64,000 nt of DNA from positions 1 through 64,000 of the forward strand of contig CACBDC010000004.1 in NCBI GenBank assembly GCA_902537845.1. Reading direction: 5' to 3'. The DNA is from an uncultured Pelagibacteraceae bacterium. GTDB taxonomy: Bacteria > Pseudomonadota > Alphaproteobacteria > Pelagibacterales > Pelagibacteraceae. Below, piece after piece: positions 35,021 through 44,649 of the stretch (position 1 is the stretch's first letter; every line of letters starts with the position of its first letter). The translations under genes and the position numbers were made by a program. The notes below the pieces were generated by a model. It worked only from the letters and a program-made list of their open reading frames with translations, ran no database searches and had not been told where the DNA came from.

Positions 35021-35889
35021 AAAAAATTATAATATTAATACCTGTGTATAATGATTGGGAGTCACTTCAAAAGTTATTAAATGATATAAACGAAAATATT
35101 AAAAGTTTTAAGGAATTACATTTTGATTGTTTAGTTGTCAATGATGCATCAACGGTAAAGCAGCCCAACTTTGTTAAACCAGATTTCATAAAATCCTTGG
35201 AAATATTAAACATGAAAACAAATAAAGGACACGCTAGGTGTATAGCTTTTGGACTAAGACATGTATTTAAAAATAAAAAATTTGACAATTTGATTTTAAT
35301 GGACGGTGATGGCGAGGATAGACCAGTGGAAATTAAAGATTTGGTAAGTAAAAGTAATAATTTTCCAGCTTTTTCGGTTATTGCCAAAAGAGTAAAAAGA
35401 TCAGAGGGTTTTATTTTTCAATTTTTTTATAAAATGCATAAATTGTTAACAATAATTTTTACAGGAAAAAATATTAACTTTGGTCATTTTAGTATTTTAA
35501 CAAAAAATGATGTTGGAAAAATATATTCTAAGGCCAGCCTGTGGAGCAGTTTTTCTGGCACGGTAAAAAAATTTTTAAAACCATTAAATGAAATTGAGTC
35601 TGAGAGAGGCTTAAGATATTGTGGAGAGTCTAAAATGTCTTTTTTTAAACTTTTAATTCATTCATTTTCTATAATAGCTGTATTTAAGTATCAGGTATTT
35701 CTAAGATCGATATTCATGATAATAATTTTGTATTTTCTTACTCCATACATTGGAGATATTTCAATAATCTTTCAGTTCTCTATTGTATTTTTTAATCTAT
35801 CAATTTTTATTGTATCTTTAAGAGAGTCCGAGAAAGATTTATTGAAATGCAATGAAAATTTAAAAGACACTAAAATAATCATGCACTAA
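35017..35889 (+). CDS. Glycosyltransferase family 2 protein
   Basis: The GT-A domain starts IIILIPVYNDWESLQKLL (residues 3-20), and the metal site is MDGDGEDRP near residues 93-101. Two C-terminal hydrophobic helices (about 225-275) would anchor it to the inner membrane, as in dolichyl-phosphate-mannose-synthase-like or GtrB-like enzymes that load polyprenyl phosphate with a sugar. This fits the adjacent GT39 enzyme, which would use such a donor. The length is 290 aa. The sugar is not predictable. Confidence 0.85.
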   Translation: MKKIIILIPVYNDWESLQKLLNDINENIKSFKELHFDCLVVNDASTVKQPNFVKPDFIKSLEILNMKTNKGHARCIAFGLRHVFKNKKFDNLILMDGDGEDRPVEIKDLVSKSNNFPAFSVIAKRVKRSEGFIFQFFYKMHKLLTIIFTGKNINFGHFSILTKNDVGKIYSKASLWSSFSGTVKKFLKPLNEIESERGLRYCGESKMSFFKLLIHSFSIIAVFKYQVFLRSIFMIIILYFLTPYIGDISIIFQFSIVFFNLSIFIVSLRESEKDLLKCNENLKDTKIIMH

Positions 35890-35913
35890 TTAGTTGTGAA
35901 TCGAGTCCCTTGC

Positions 35914-35934
35914 GGAATCAAAAAGGAATCAAAA
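35914..35934. repeat. Tandem 10-bp direct repeat
   Basis: GGAATCAAAAA is followed directly by GGAATCAAAA in the spacer after the GT2 gene. It is short and of unknown meaning, possibly a slippage duplication at the edge of the glycan gene pair. Confidence 0.5.
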
Positions 35935-35963
35935 CGTGAACATTTACATCAGATTTTGATGTA

Positions 35964-35992
35964 TTGTGGACAAGACTAAAGATGCGTAATGT
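35964..35992 (+). promoter_or_regulatory. Candidate promoter for the GFA-kinase-TolC run
   Basis: TTGTGG (35964-35969) and TAATGT (35987-35992) are separated by 17 nt and end 30 nt before ATG 36023. The preceding 75 nt hold no ORF. Apart from a 6-bp inverted repeat (ACATCA/TGATGT, near 35947-35963) and the tandem repeat, nothing else is seen in the 133-nt spacer. Based on hexamers only. Confidence 0.4.
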
Positions 35993-36022
35993 AAAATTAT
36001 TTTAAAAAAATAGAACAGTTAT

Positions 36023-36385
36023 ATGAAATTATTAAAATGTCATTGTGGTGCCATAGAAGCAGAAATAAACGCTCTAGGTAACCTAGAAAAAATTTTACGC
36101 TGCAATTGCTCACTTTGTAAAAGAAAAGGAGCAGTGATGTCTATGGTCAAAAACGAGGATTTTAAAATAACTAAAGGAACAGATAAATTAAAGATTTACC
36201 AATTTCACACTAAAGTTGCGAAACACTATTTTTGTTCAATATGCGGAATTTACACTCATCATAATCCTAGATCAAATCCAGCAATGACAGGTTTTAATTT
36301 AGGCTGTATTGATGAAATAAACACTTTTGGTCTTGATAGTATTGCAGTTAATGACGGTCTAAATCATCCATTAGATAAAAAATAA
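36023..36385 (+). CDS. GFA/CENP-V family zinc protein
   Basis: This 120-aa protein has the Cys pattern of the GFA domain: Cys6 and Cys8 (KCHCGAIE), Cys27, Cys29 and Cys32 (RCNCSLCKRKGA), and later HYFCSICGIYTHHNPRS. The family binds zinc and is named after a proposed glutathione-formaldehyde activating enzyme, though most members have no proven activity. The kinase gene follows after 4 nt. Confidence 0.88.
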   Translation: MKLLKCHCGAIEAEINALGNLEKILRCNCSLCKRKGAVMSMVKNEDFKITKGTDKLKIYQFHTKVAKHYFCSICGIYTHHNPRSNPAMTGFNLGCIDEINTFGLDSIAVNDGLNHPLDKK

Positions 36386-36389
36386 AAGA

Positions 36390-37307
36390 ATGGAAGATAA
36401 GCGTTTTAATTATAATAAATTAAAAAAAATATATTTAAAATTTCTTATCTCACAAGAAGTTATGTCTGAACCATTTAGAGATAAATTAGGGCAATTAAAT
36501 AAGTTTTATTTGCCAATCAGTAAAATGATCGCAGAAGATTATCTCAAAAAAAAAAAAACAAAAGTAATTGGCTTAACTGGTGGTCAAGGAACCGGGAAAT
36601 CAACAATTTCTAATATTTTAAAAATAATATTAAAAGAGGCTTATAAATTAGAAACAGTAATATTTTCAATTGATGATTTTTACAAAACTTTAAGTGAGAG
36701 AAAAAAAATTTCAAAAAAAATTAGCCCATTATTTTTAACAAGAGGCGTACCAGGCACTCATGATACTAAAATGTTGCTTCATTGCATAAATAATTTGAAA
36801 AGCAATAATTTTAAAAGAATGATTATTCCTAAGTTTGACAAGTCTATCGATGATAGATGTACAAAAAGCAAATGGATAAAAGTTAAAAAAAAACCAAATA
36901 TAGTTATCTTTGAAGGATGGTGTGTTGGCGCAACAGCACAAAAAAATAAAGATTTGAATATTCCTGTAAATAAACTAGAAAAGCAGAAGGATAAAAAAAG
37001 AATTTGGAGACAAAAAGTAAACTCAGAACTTAAAAAAAATTATAATAGAATTTTCAATTTGATAGATAAGTTGATTTTTTTAAAAGTACCTAGTTTTAAA
37101 TTTGTTTTTAAATGGAGATTATTACAAGAAAAGAAATTAAGAATTACTGGCAAGGGAAGTAAGACTATGAATAATAAGCAAATAGAAAATTTTGTGATGT
37201 ATTACGAGAGGATAACAAAACATATGCTTAAAACTCTTCCAAAAACTGCAGACACAGTGATTAGTATTGATGAAAAACACAGACTCAAATCAATTAGGTT
37301 TAATTAA
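36390..37307 (+). CDS. D-glycerate 3-kinase-like P-loop kinase
   Basis: This 305-aa protein has Walker A GGQGTGKS at residues 64-71 in VIGLTGGQGTGKST, then FSIDDFYKTLSERKK, as in the phosphoribulokinase/uridine kinase/D-glycerate 3-kinase superfamily. RGVPGTHD and PKFDKSIDDR, followed by VIFEGWCVGA, are typical of the GLYK group, which phosphorylates D-glycerate to 3-phosphoglycerate. The reaction is inferred from family. An unbroken run of 13 A residues just before the P-loop (36546-36558) encodes KKKKT. The stop abuts the TolC-family gene. Confidence 0.8.
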   Translation: MEDKRFNYNKLKKIYLKFLISQEVMSEPFRDKLGQLNKFYLPISKMIAEDYLKKKKTKVIGLTGGQGTGKSTISNILKIILKEAYKLETVIFSIDDFYKTLSERKKISKKISPLFLTRGVPGTHDTKMLLHCINNLKSNNFKRMIIPKFDKSIDDRCTKSKWIKVKKKPNIVIFEGWCVGATAQKNKDLNIPVNKLEKQKDKKRIWRQKVNSELKKNYNRIFNLIDKLIFLKVPSFKFVFKWRLLQEKKLRITGKGSKTMNNKQIENFVMYYERITKHMLKTLPKTADTVISIDEKHRLKSIRFN

Positions 37308-38597
37308 ATGAAAAAATATTTTTTTATAATTTTTGTATTATTTAGTTCAACTTATCTTCATGCTCAAGATAATTTAAAGTTTTATATTGAGAAAGCTTTA
37401 GAAAACAATTTACAATTAAACGCTGAAAGGAAAAATTTTGAATCTGCAAAGCAGAGTAAAAATATTTCTAGAAGTGAATTTTTACCAAGTATTACACTCT
37501 CAGGAGATCAAACAAGTATTACTTCTACAAACCGAACTAATCAAAGCGGTGCAAATTTAGCTGACTCTAATTCAGATAGTGAAAGTAAAAAAATCTCAGT
37601 AGATCAAAAAATATTTTCTGGTTTTAAAGGTTTAAATACTTTTAAAAAATCTGAACTTGAAACTCAAAAAGCCAACTTAAATCTTAAAAAAGTTGAACAA
37701 CAAACTATATTAGATGCTACTTCAGCCTATTTTGATTTAATTTTTAAATCAAAAAATGAGGAATTTAACTCATCAAACGTAAATTTATTTGAAAGACAGG
37801 TAGACTCAGATAACGCCAGACTTCAAAAAGGAGAAATTACTTTAACAGATTTAGCGCAATCAGAGTCATCTTTAGCTGGCGCGAGAGCTAATTTAATTAA
37901 AGCAAAAACTGAACTTTTAGCATCCAAAACAAATTTTGAGAGAGTCACTAGAGAAAAATCACCAGATACAAAAAGTTTAAAAGAAAAGGCATTATTAATG
38001 TTACCCAACTCTTTAGAAGAGTCTCTTAATTTAGCTGACAAAAATAATATGGATCTTTTAATTTCAAAATTAGACTATGAAATAGCTATTAAAGACTTAA
38101 ATATTGAAAGATCAAGACTTTCTCCTTCGGCATCGCTAAATTACTCAAAATCTGAAAATGATGATTTCAGCTCCACGATTGACAAGACTGATCAAGAAAC
38201 CGTCAAAGCGACTATTACTTGGCCGATTATTAAAGGGGGCGAAAATATCTCATCTATAAAGAAATCCTCGTATAATAAAGAGAGATACCAGTTAATATTA
38301 CAAGATACTAAAAACAGAATTAATACTGAAATTTCAAATGCTTGGTCAAAATATCAATCCTCTAAAAGTGTACTTGAGGCGACTAGAGCACAATTGAAGG
38401 CTGCCGAGATAGCAAATGAAGGCATTACATTAGAGTACGATTCAGGCAACACAAGAACCACGCTTGAATTAATTCAGTCCAGAAGCTTACTTTTAGATGC
38501 CAGAATAGCTTTCGCCAGATCAGAAAGAGATTTCATCGTTTCACAATTTGAGCTTTCAAAGCAGCTTGGTTCACTATCTATAAATTCAATTAAATAG
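37308..38597 (+). CDS. TolC-family outer membrane efflux protein
   Basis: The N-terminal signal peptide (MKKYFFIIFVLFSSTYLHA) predicts cleavage before QDNLKF. The 429-aa mature part is an alpha-helical repeat protein with two similar halves (each with an LQ/A-rich coil and NxxL segments), as in TolC trimers. The end LLDARIAFARSERDFIVSQFELSKQLG matches the family. It is the outer membrane channel for RND, MFS or type I exporters; no inner membrane partner is adjacent. Confidence 0.88.
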   Translation: MKKYFFIIFVLFSSTYLHAQDNLKFYIEKALENNLQLNAERKNFESAKQSKNISRSEFLPSITLSGDQTSITSTNRTNQSGANLADSNSDSESKKISVDQKIFSGFKGLNTFKKSELETQKANLNLKKVEQQTILDATSAYFDLIFKSKNEEFNSSNVNLFERQVDSDNARLQKGEITLTDLAQSESSLAGARANLIKAKTELLASKTNFERVTREKSPDTKSLKEKALLMLPNSLEESLNLADKNNMDLLISKLDYEIAIKDLNIERSRLSPSASLNYSKSENDDFSSTIDKTDQETVKATITWPIIKGGENISSIKKSSYNKERYQLILQDTKNRINTEISNAWSKYQSSKSVLEATRAQLKAAEIANEGITLEYDSGNTRTTLELIQSRSLLLDARIAFARSERDFIVSQFELSKQLGSLSINSIK

Positions 38598-38624
38598 CTG
38601 ATTTTAAGGGAATATTTTATCTTC

Positions 38625-38652
38625 TTGATAAAAAGAACAAAATGTGTACATT
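38625..38652 (+). promoter_or_regulatory. Candidate recA promoter
   Basis: TTGATA (38625-38630), a 16-nt spacer and TACATT (38647-38652) lie 38 nt upstream of the recA ATG. No alphaproteobacterial SOS box of the GTTC-N7-GTTC form is visible in the 92-nt spacer. Prediction from hexamers only. Confidence 0.4.
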
Positions 38653-38689
38653 TATAGATACGATTCGATTAACAAAAAAAGGATAAAAA

Positions 38690-39793
38690 ATGACAAAAAA
38701 TAACTTAAAAATCGTAAAAACAGACGATAAGAAACAAAAGGAATTAAAAGAGAAAAGCAAATCTCTAGAAGCAGCTATTAGCCAAATAGATCAAAATTTC
38801 GGTAAAGGTTCAGTAATGAGACTAGGGCAACAACAAGCCTTAGATGTGGAAGCAATTTCCACAGGATCATTAAGCTTAGATTTAGCACTTGGAATAGGCG
38901 GTTTACCAAAAGGTAGAATTATTGAGATATATGGCCCTGAGTCATCGGGTAAAACCACATTAGCTTTACAAGTAGTAGCAGAAGCTCAAAAAGCTGGTGG
39001 TATTTGTGCATTTGTTGATGCTGAACATGCTATGGATCCAGTTTATGCAAAAAAACTCGGTGTAAAAACAGAAGAACTACTAATTTCACAACCTGACACT
39101 GGTGAACAAGCTTTAGAAATAACTGATACATTAATTAAATCAGGTTCTATTTCAGTTCTAGTTGTTGACTCAGTTGCAGCATTAACTCCAAAAGCTGAAT
39201 TAGAGGGTGAAATGGGAGATCATCATGTTGGTTTACAATCTAGACTTATGAGCCAAGCTTTAAGAAAAATTACGGGCTCGGTGTCGAAATCAAATACAAT
39301 GGTTATTTTTATTAACCAAATTAGGATGAAAATAGGTGTAATGTTTGGAAATCCAGAGACAACATCTGGAGGAAATGCACTTAAGTTCTACTCTTCAGTG
39401 AGAATGGATATTAGAAGAATAGGAGCAATTAAGGAAAAAGATCAAATTATCGGTAACTCAACGAGAGTTAAGGTAATAAAAAACAAAGTTGCACCACCTT
39501 TTAAAGTAGTTGAATTCGATTTAATGTATGGAAAAGGGATTAGTAAATTAGGTGAACTGATTGATCTTGGTACAAAAGCTGGTGTAGTAGAAAAATCAGG
39601 TGCTTGGTATGCATATAAAGGAGAAAAAATCGGGCAAGGAAGAGAGAACGCAAAAGTCTTTCTCCAAAAAAATCCAACCGTTGCAGTAGAAATTGAAAAA
39701 ATTATCAGAGATCAATCTTCTGCTATTAGCAAGGAGCTAGAAGGCAACCCTTCTCCTAAAGAAAAAATTAGCGATAAAAAAGACGAGGAATAA
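38690..39793 (+). CDS. recA: Recombinase A
   Basis: This is the ATP-dependent DNA strand-exchange protein of recombination and repair. Walker A GPESSGKT is at residues 82-89, with [16 protein letters not shown], the L1/L2 loops ([49 protein letters not shown]) and an acidic C-terminus. At 367 aa it has a basic N-terminal extension of about 24 residues before the conserved [23 protein letters not shown] hairpin terminator follows. Confidence 0.98.
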   Translation: MTKNNLKIVKTDDKKQKELKEKSKSLEAAISQIDQNFGKGSVMRLGQQQALDVEAISTGSLSLDLALGIGGLPKGRIIEIYGPESSGKTTLALQVVAEAQKAGGICAFVDAEHAMDPVYAKKLGVKTEELLISQPDTGEQALEITDTLIKSGSISVLVVDSVAALTPKAELEGEMGDHHVGLQSRLMSQALRKITGSVSKSNTMVIFINQIRMKIGVMFGNPETTSGGNALKFYSSVRMDIRRIGAIKEKDQIIGNSTRVKVIKNKVAPPFKVVEFDLMYGKGISKLGELIDLGTKAGVVEKSGAWYAYKGEKIGQGRENAKVFLQKNPTVAVEIEKIIRDQSSAISKELEGNPSPKEKISDKKDEE

Positions 39794-39811
39794 CCTCTAG
39801 CCGTCACATTC

Positions 39812-39843
39812 AACGGGAAGTTTTATTTAAACTTCCCGTTTCC
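39812..39843 (+). terminator. Hairpin terminator after recA
   Basis: AACGGGAAGTTT pairs perfectly with AAACTTCCCGTT across the 5-nt loop TATTT. Only a short T-run follows (TTTCCC), so it is a weaker intrinsic terminator or an mRNA-stabilising hairpin. It lies 18 nt after the recA stop. Confidence 0.75.
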
Positions 39844-39968
39844 CGTAAAACATCAACTCAGGATTGATAAAATCAATATTTTGTGTTTAGAAAATTAGTG
39901 ACAAAAATAGCTGTGTACATTGTAGTTCAGATTGGTTTTAATTAGACATTAAATAAAAAGGGGGAAAC
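39844..39968. promoter_or_regulatory. Leader region of the aldehyde dehydrogenase gene
   Basis: This 125-nt spacer contains GTGTACATT (39913-39921), which also occurs upstream of recA, and a strong ribosome binding site GGGGG at 39960-39964, 4 nt before the ATG. No -35 box is convincing, although TACATT (39916-39921) could serve as -10. No riboswitch signature recognised. Confidence 0.35.
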
Positions 39969-41522
39969 ATGAGTACACAACAAGCATCAAGCTCGAAAGT
40001 GTCTTCATCTTTAGATACCTCTCATTTGAAGGTTAAATTTCCATTTAAAGCTAAATATGGAAACTACATTAATGGAAAATTTGTAGAACCTAAATCTGGA
40101 AAGTATTTTGATAATACTACTCCTATCACTAATGAAGTTATCTGTAAGGTGCCACGATCGAACGAGAAAGACGTTGATTTCGCTCTAGACGCAGCCCACG
40201 CAGCATTTCCTGCATGGGGAAAAACATCAATCACAGAGAGATCAAATATTCTCTTAAAAATTGCTGATGTCATAGAGAAAAATCTAAACGTTTTAGCGAC
40301 AGCAGAATGTTTAGACAATGGAAAGCCGATACGAGAATGTATGGCTGCAGATTTGCCTTTAGTAATCGACCATTGGAGATATTTTGCAGGAGTAATAAGA
40401 GCAGAGGAAGGTTCAGTTGCTGAAATCAGTAACAGTGAATACTCTTACCACATACCCGAGCCATTGGGCGTAGTTGGTCAGATCATTCCATGGAACTTCC
40501 CTTTATTAATGGCTACATGGAAACTAGCTCCAGCTTTAGCAGCGGGAAATTGTGTAGTTTTAAAACCAGCTGAACAAACGCCAGCATCAATAATGCTTTT
40601 AATGGAACTTATTGGAGATCTATTACCAGCAGGTGTTGTTAACGTTGTAAGCGGATACGGTCTTGAAGCAGGTAAACCTCTGGCTTCTTCTAAAAGAATT
40701 AAGAAGATAGCTTTTACTGGTGAAACTACTACTGGACGTTTGATTATGCAGTACGCATCTCAAAACTTAATACCAATTACTTTGGAATTAGGTGGTAAAT
40801 CTCCAAACATTTTCTTCGAAGATGTAATGTCAAAAGATGACGACTTCTTTGATAAATGTTTAGAAGGTTTCGCTATGTTTACGCTTAACCAGGGAGAAGT
40901 TTGTACTTGTCCTAGCAGAGCCTTAATTCAAAAGTCAATCTATGATAAATTCATGGAGAAGGCGATAGCAAGAACTAAAGCGGTAAAACAAGACAATCCT
41001 TTAAAAATGGAAACTATGATTGGAGCTCAAGCTTCATTAGAACAAATGGAAAAAATTAAGTCTTACTTAGATTTAGGTAAGAAAGAGGGTGCCAAAGTTC
41101 TATGTGGTGGAAGCGCAGCAAAAATTAATAGTGGACTTGAGAAAGGAAACTATATCCAGCCGACGATTTTCGAAGGCAAAAACAATATGCGAATATTCCA
41201 AGAAGAAATCTTTGGGCCAGTTGTATCAGTAACAACGTTTAAAGATGAGAAAGAGGCATTAGAAATAGCTAATGACACCCTTTACGGACTAGGAGCAGGT
41301 GTTTGGACAAGAGATGGAAACATCGCTTACAGAATGGGCAGAGGAATACAAGCGGGTAGAGTTTGGACGAACTGTTACCATGCATATCCAGCTCATGCTG
41401 CATTTGGCGGATATAAACAATCTGGTATCGGAAGAGAAACTCACAAAATGATGTTAAATCATTATAGACAAGTGAAGAACCTACACGTGTCTTACAGTGA
41501 GAAAAAATTAGGCTTCTTTTAA
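39969..41522 (+). CDS. NAD-dependent aldehyde dehydrogenase (ExaC/AldB-like)
   Basis: It oxidises aldehydes, probably acetaldehyde or similar small aldehydes, to acids. The general base Glu273 is in [10 protein letters not shown], the nucleophile Cys312 in [14 protein letters not shown] (Cys314 nearby), the NAD region is [10 protein letters not shown] and the end [14 protein letters not shown]. The length of 517 aa and the [13 protein letters not shown] variant fit ExaC/acetaldehyde dehydrogenase II, which is typically paired with a DUF779 gene, as here. The strong ribosome site and relatively frequent TTC/AAC codons suggest high expression. SAR11 is known to oxidise small alcohols and C1 compounds, which fits. 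Confidence 0.93.
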   Translation: MSTQQASSSKVSSSLDTSHLKVKFPFKAKYGNYINGKFVEPKSGKYFDNTTPITNEVICKVPRSNEKDVDFALDAAHAAFPAWGKTSITERSNILLKIADVIEKNLNVLATAECLDNGKPIRECMAADLPLVIDHWRYFAGVIRAEEGSVAEISNSEYSYHIPEPLGVVGQIIPWNFPLLMATWKLAPALAAGNCVVLKPAEQTPASIMLLMELIGDLLPAGVVNVVSGYGLEAGKPLASSKRIKKIAFTGETTTGRLIMQYASQNLIPITLELGGKSPNIFFEDVMSKDDDFFDKCLEGFAMFTLNQGEVCTCPSRALIQKSIYDKFMEKAIARTKAVKQDNPLKMETMIGAQASLEQMEKIKSYLDLGKKEGAKVLCGGSAAKINSGLEKGNYIQPTIFEGKNNMRIFQEEIFGPVVSVTTFKDEKEALEIANDTLYGLGAGVWTRDGNIAYRMGRGIQAGRVWTNCYHAYPAHAAFGGYKQSGIGRETHKMMLNHYRQVKNLHVSYSEKKLGFF

Positions 41523-41537
41523 CCAATAATATATAAT

Positions 41538-41562
41538 GGCCCATGATTCTAAATCATGGGCC
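41538..41562. repeat. Perfect 10-bp inverted repeat between aldehyde dehydrogenase and DUF779 genes
   Basis: GGCCCATGAT and ATCATGGGCC flank the 5-nt loop TCTAA. No T-run follows on either strand, so it is not a standard terminator. An ATG at 41556 lies in the 3' arm, but the likelier start of the next gene is 12 nt after it. It may trim expression of the second gene or stabilise the upstream mRNA. Confidence 0.75.
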
Positions 41563-41573
41563 GAAATATCGAA

Positions 41574-41930
41574 ATGAAAGTCTCTTTTACATTATCTGCA
41601 AAAAAATTGCTTAGTGAAATCAAAGAAGTTCATGGAGATGATCTTTTGTTTCACCAATCAGGTGGATGCTGTGATGGTAGCGCACCTATGTGTTTTCCAG
41701 CAAAAGAATACCAAGTGGGAAACAGTGACGTAAAATTGGGTGAAGTAGATGGAACCCCTTTTTATATGAATGAAGACCAATATGAAAAATGGAAACATAC
41801 AGATCTGACAATCGATGCAGTTAAAGGAATTGGAGGTATGTTTTCCCTTGATAATGGAACAGGACAAAGATTTTTAACAAAATCTGAAATTTGTGTCGTA
41901 GTAGACAACGATAAAAAAGCTACAAACTAA
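41574..41930 (+). CDS. DUF779 family protein (aldehyde dehydrogenase partner)
   Basis: This 118-aa protein from ATG 41574 is recognised by FHQSGGCCDGSAPMC and later FSLDNGTGQRFLTKSEIC. DUF779 proteins are encoded beside acetaldehyde dehydrogenases in many bacteria but their function is not established. The Cys-Cys pair and further Cys residues suggest metal or redox binding (inference). I prefer 41574 to the in-frame ATG 41556 because the latter lies within the hairpin stem and adds six atypical residues. Confidence 0.85.
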   Translation: MKVSFTLSAKKLLSEIKEVHGDDLLFHQSGGCCDGSAPMCFPAKEYQVGNSDVKLGEVDGTPFYMNEDQYEKWKHTDLTIDAVKGIGGMFSLDNGTGQRFLTKSEICVVVDNDKKATN

Positions 41931-41973
41931 TCTCTTTATAGACAAGTTCTGAAATATCTGTATTTAATTAAGT

Positions 41974-44649
41974 ATGGGCCAAATTTTACTTACTGATGTT
42001 AGAAGAAAATTCTTAGATTATTTTAAAAAAAACAATCATAAGATTGTGGACTCTAGTAACCTAGTTCCAAATAATGACCCAACTCTCATGTTTACCAACT
42101 CTGGCATGGTTCAATTTAAAAATGTTTTTACTGGTTTAGAAAAAAGAGATTACAAAACAGCCACAACATCTCAAAAATGTGTAAGAGCTGGAGGAAAACA
42201 TAATGATTTAGAAAACGTAGGATATACACCAAGACACCATACTTTTTTTGAAATGTTGGGAAATTTCTCCTTTGGAGATTACTTTAAAGAGCAAGCAATT
42301 ATTCATGCTTGGAATTTATTAACAAAAGATTTTCAGTTGCCCAAAGAAAAACTTTCTGTAACGGTTTACCATGAAGATGAAGAGTCATTTAAACTTTGGA
42401 AAAAAATAGCAGGTTTAAGTGATGACAGAATAATAAAAATAGCTACTTCAGATAACTTTTGGTCAATGGGGGATACGGGTCCATGTGGCCCTTGTTCAGA
42501 AATTTTTTACGATCATGGTGAAAAATTAAAAGGAGGACCTCCAGGAAGCCCAGATGAAGATGGAGATAGATTTATTGAGATATGGAATTTAGTATTTATG
42601 CAGTATGAGCAAATATCAAAAGATAAAAGAATAAATTTACCAAAACCATCAGTGGATACTGGAATGGGTCTTGAACGAATGACAGCTGTTCTTCAAGGGA
42701 CCCATGATAATTATAAGATCGATCATTTTAAAAAAATTATGGGTGCATCTTCCGATTTGCTGAAGTCACCTATAAATGATTCAACTATTGCAAGTCACAG
42801 AGTTATTGCTGATCATTTGAGAGCTAGCAGTTTTTTAATTGCTGAGGGAATATTACCTTCTAATGAAGGAAGAGGATATGTTTTAAGAAGAATCATGAGA
42901 CGTGGAATGAGACATGCTAATTCTTTAGGAAGCAAAGATCCTGTTTTTTATAAATTATTTGATTTTTTGTTAAATGAAATGAAAAGCAGTTATCCAGAAT
43001 TAATTACTGGTAAAGAGTTAATAATTGAGACTTTAAAAAATGAAGAAGAAAAATTTTCCTCTCTTTTGGAACGTGGAATGAAAATACTTGATGAAAATTT
43101 AACTACAGTTTTAAACAAAACCTTTCCAGGATCAACAGCATTTAAATTATATGATACTTATGGTTTCCCTTTAGACCTAACCGCCGACATCTTAAAAGGG
43201 AAGGGAATTAAAGTAGATAATGTTGGTTTTGAAAAGGAGATGGAAAAAAGCAAAGCTCTTGCGCGAGCTAATTGGAAAGGATCAGGAGATAAGTCTGTTG
43301 AGGAAAGATGGTTCAAAACAAGAGAAGAAATTAATCCTACTGAATTTTTAGGTTATGAATTTGATAAAGCGGAAGGTGTTGTTATTAAAATTTCAAAAGA
43401 TGGTAAATTTGTAGATTCAGCTGGCACAGGAGATGAGGTAGAAGTTATAACAAATCAAACCCCATTTTACGGAGAGTCAGGAGGTCAAGTTGGTGACCAG
43501 GGTTATATTTTTAACTCAGAATGTAAAATAAAAATTGATGATACCCAAAAAAAAATGGGAGATTTATTTGTTCATTATGGAAAAATTGAAAAAGGCTCAA
43601 TATCAATTGGGCAAAATGTTAATTTAGAAATAGATGTTTTAAAAAGAAATAATTCTAAAGCCTATCATTCGGCAACTCATTTGTTACATGAGTCATTAAG
43701 AAGAACGTTAGGAAAACATGTCACTCAAAAGGGTTCGTTAGTATCACCAGATAGGCTTAGATTTGATTTTAGTCATAATAAGCCTATTGAAAAAGAGGAA
43801 ATGAAAAAAATAAATAATACTGTAAACGAAATTGTAGCTGGTTCTACTGATGTACAAACAAGAATAATGACTCCTAAAGAAGCAGTAAGCATGGGCGCAT
43901 TAGCATTATTTGGTGAAAAATATGGCGAAGAAGTGAGAGTAGTGTTTATGGGAAAGGAAAATAACGGCTTTTTCTCAACAGAATTGTGTGGAGGTACTCA
44001 CGTTAAAAACACCAAAGAGGTTGGTAAATTCAAAGTTATTAGTCAGTCTTCGATCGCCTCAGGAGTCAGGAGAGTTGAGGCCTTAAGAGATAAACAATTA
44101 GAGGATTATGAAAAAACACAAAAACAAAATAAATCTCAAAAAGAGTCAAACTTAAAAAATGAAATTACATTAATTAAAAAGGAATTACAAAAACTAAAAA
44201 TAAAGCCTGATTATAAAGACAATTTAGATTTAATTGATAACTTGAAAAATTTAAATAAGCAGCTTCAAAAAGTAAAAATTGAAATTATTAAAAAAGATAA
44301 AAGTAAAAACATTATAAAGGATAAAAAAATTGGAAATATATTTATTCGAGAACAAATTTTAAAAAATTTTCCACCTAAAGAATTAAGAGGAATTATTGAT
44401 CAGGGTAAAAAAGAGATTAAATCAGGAGTCATAATAAGCATTTCTACTTTTGAGGGTAAAGTAGGAGTTGCTATAGGAGTTTCTCAAGATCTTACGACTA
44501 AATTTGATGCCGTTACACTTGTTAAGATCGCATCAGAAATTTTAGGAGGAAAAGGCGGAGGAGGAAGAAAAGATTTTGCTCAAGCCGGCGGTTTCGATCA
44601 AAGTAAAATTGAACAAGCTTTTGAGGCAGTCAGAAAAAAACTTAATTAA
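41974..44649 (+). CDS. alaS: Alanyl-tRNA synthetase
   Basis: This class II synthetase has the N-terminal catalytic domain ([60 protein letters not shown]), a tRNA-recognition domain, an editing domain with zinc ligands in [11 protein letters not shown] and [11 protein letters not shown], and a C-terminal oligomerisation/C-Ala domain ending [16 protein letters not shown]. At 891 aa it is full length. Its 3' end overlaps convergent icd by 8 nt (two TTAA-like stops, CTTAATTAA). Confidence 0.97.
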   Translation: MGQILLTDVRRKFLDYFKKNNHKIVDSSNLVPNNDPTLMFTNSGMVQFKNVFTGLEKRDYKTATTSQKCVRAGGKHNDLENVGYTPRHHTFFEMLGNFSFGDYFKEQAIIHAWNLLTKDFQLPKEKLSVTVYHEDEESFKLWKKIAGLSDDRIIKIATSDNFWSMGDTGPCGPCSEIFYDHGEKLKGGPPGSPDEDGDRFIEIWNLVFMQYEQISKDKRINLPKPSVDTGMGLERMTAVLQGTHDNYKIDHFKKIMGASSDLLKSPINDSTIASHRVIADHLRASSFLIAEGILPSNEGRGYVLRRIMRRGMRHANSLGSKDPVFYKLFDFLLNEMKSSYPELITGKELIIETLKNEEEKFSSLLERGMKILDENLTTVLNKTFPGSTAFKLYDTYGFPLDLTADILKGKGIKVDNVGFEKEMEKSKALARANWKGSGDKSVEERWFKTREEINPTEFLGYEFDKAEGVVIKISKDGKFVDSAGTGDEVEVITNQTPFYGESGGQVGDQGYIFNSECKIKIDDTQKKMGDLFVHYGKIEKGSISIGQNVNLEIDVLKRNNSKAYHSATHLLHESLRRTLGKHVTQKGSLVSPDRLRFDFSHNKPIEKEEMKKINNTVNEIVAGSTDVQTRIMTPKEAVSMGALALFGEKYGEEVRVVFMGKENNGFFSTELCGGTHVKNTKEVGKFKVISQSSIASGVRRVEALRDKQLEDYEKTQKQNKSQKESNLKNEITLIKKELQKLKIKPDYKDNLDLIDNLKNLNKQLQKVKIEIIKKDKSKNIIKDKKIGNIFIREQILKNFPPKELRGIIDQGKKEIKSGVIISISTFEGKVGVAIGVSQDLTTKFDAVTLVKIASEILGGKGGGGRKDFAQAGGFDQSKIEQAFEAVRKKLN

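Noticed and set aside
35895..35916. Possible tRNA T-arm remnant (ATCGAGTCCC) after the GT2 gene, as an attachment-site scar
   Set aside because: The flanking bases do not form a T-stem and no acceptor or anticodon stem can be found; the match is too short.
39844..39968. Riboswitch or small RNA in the leader of the aldehyde dehydrogenase gene
   Set aside because: No conserved aptamer elements (glycine, SAM, TPP types known from SAR11) or stable multi-helix fold is visible.
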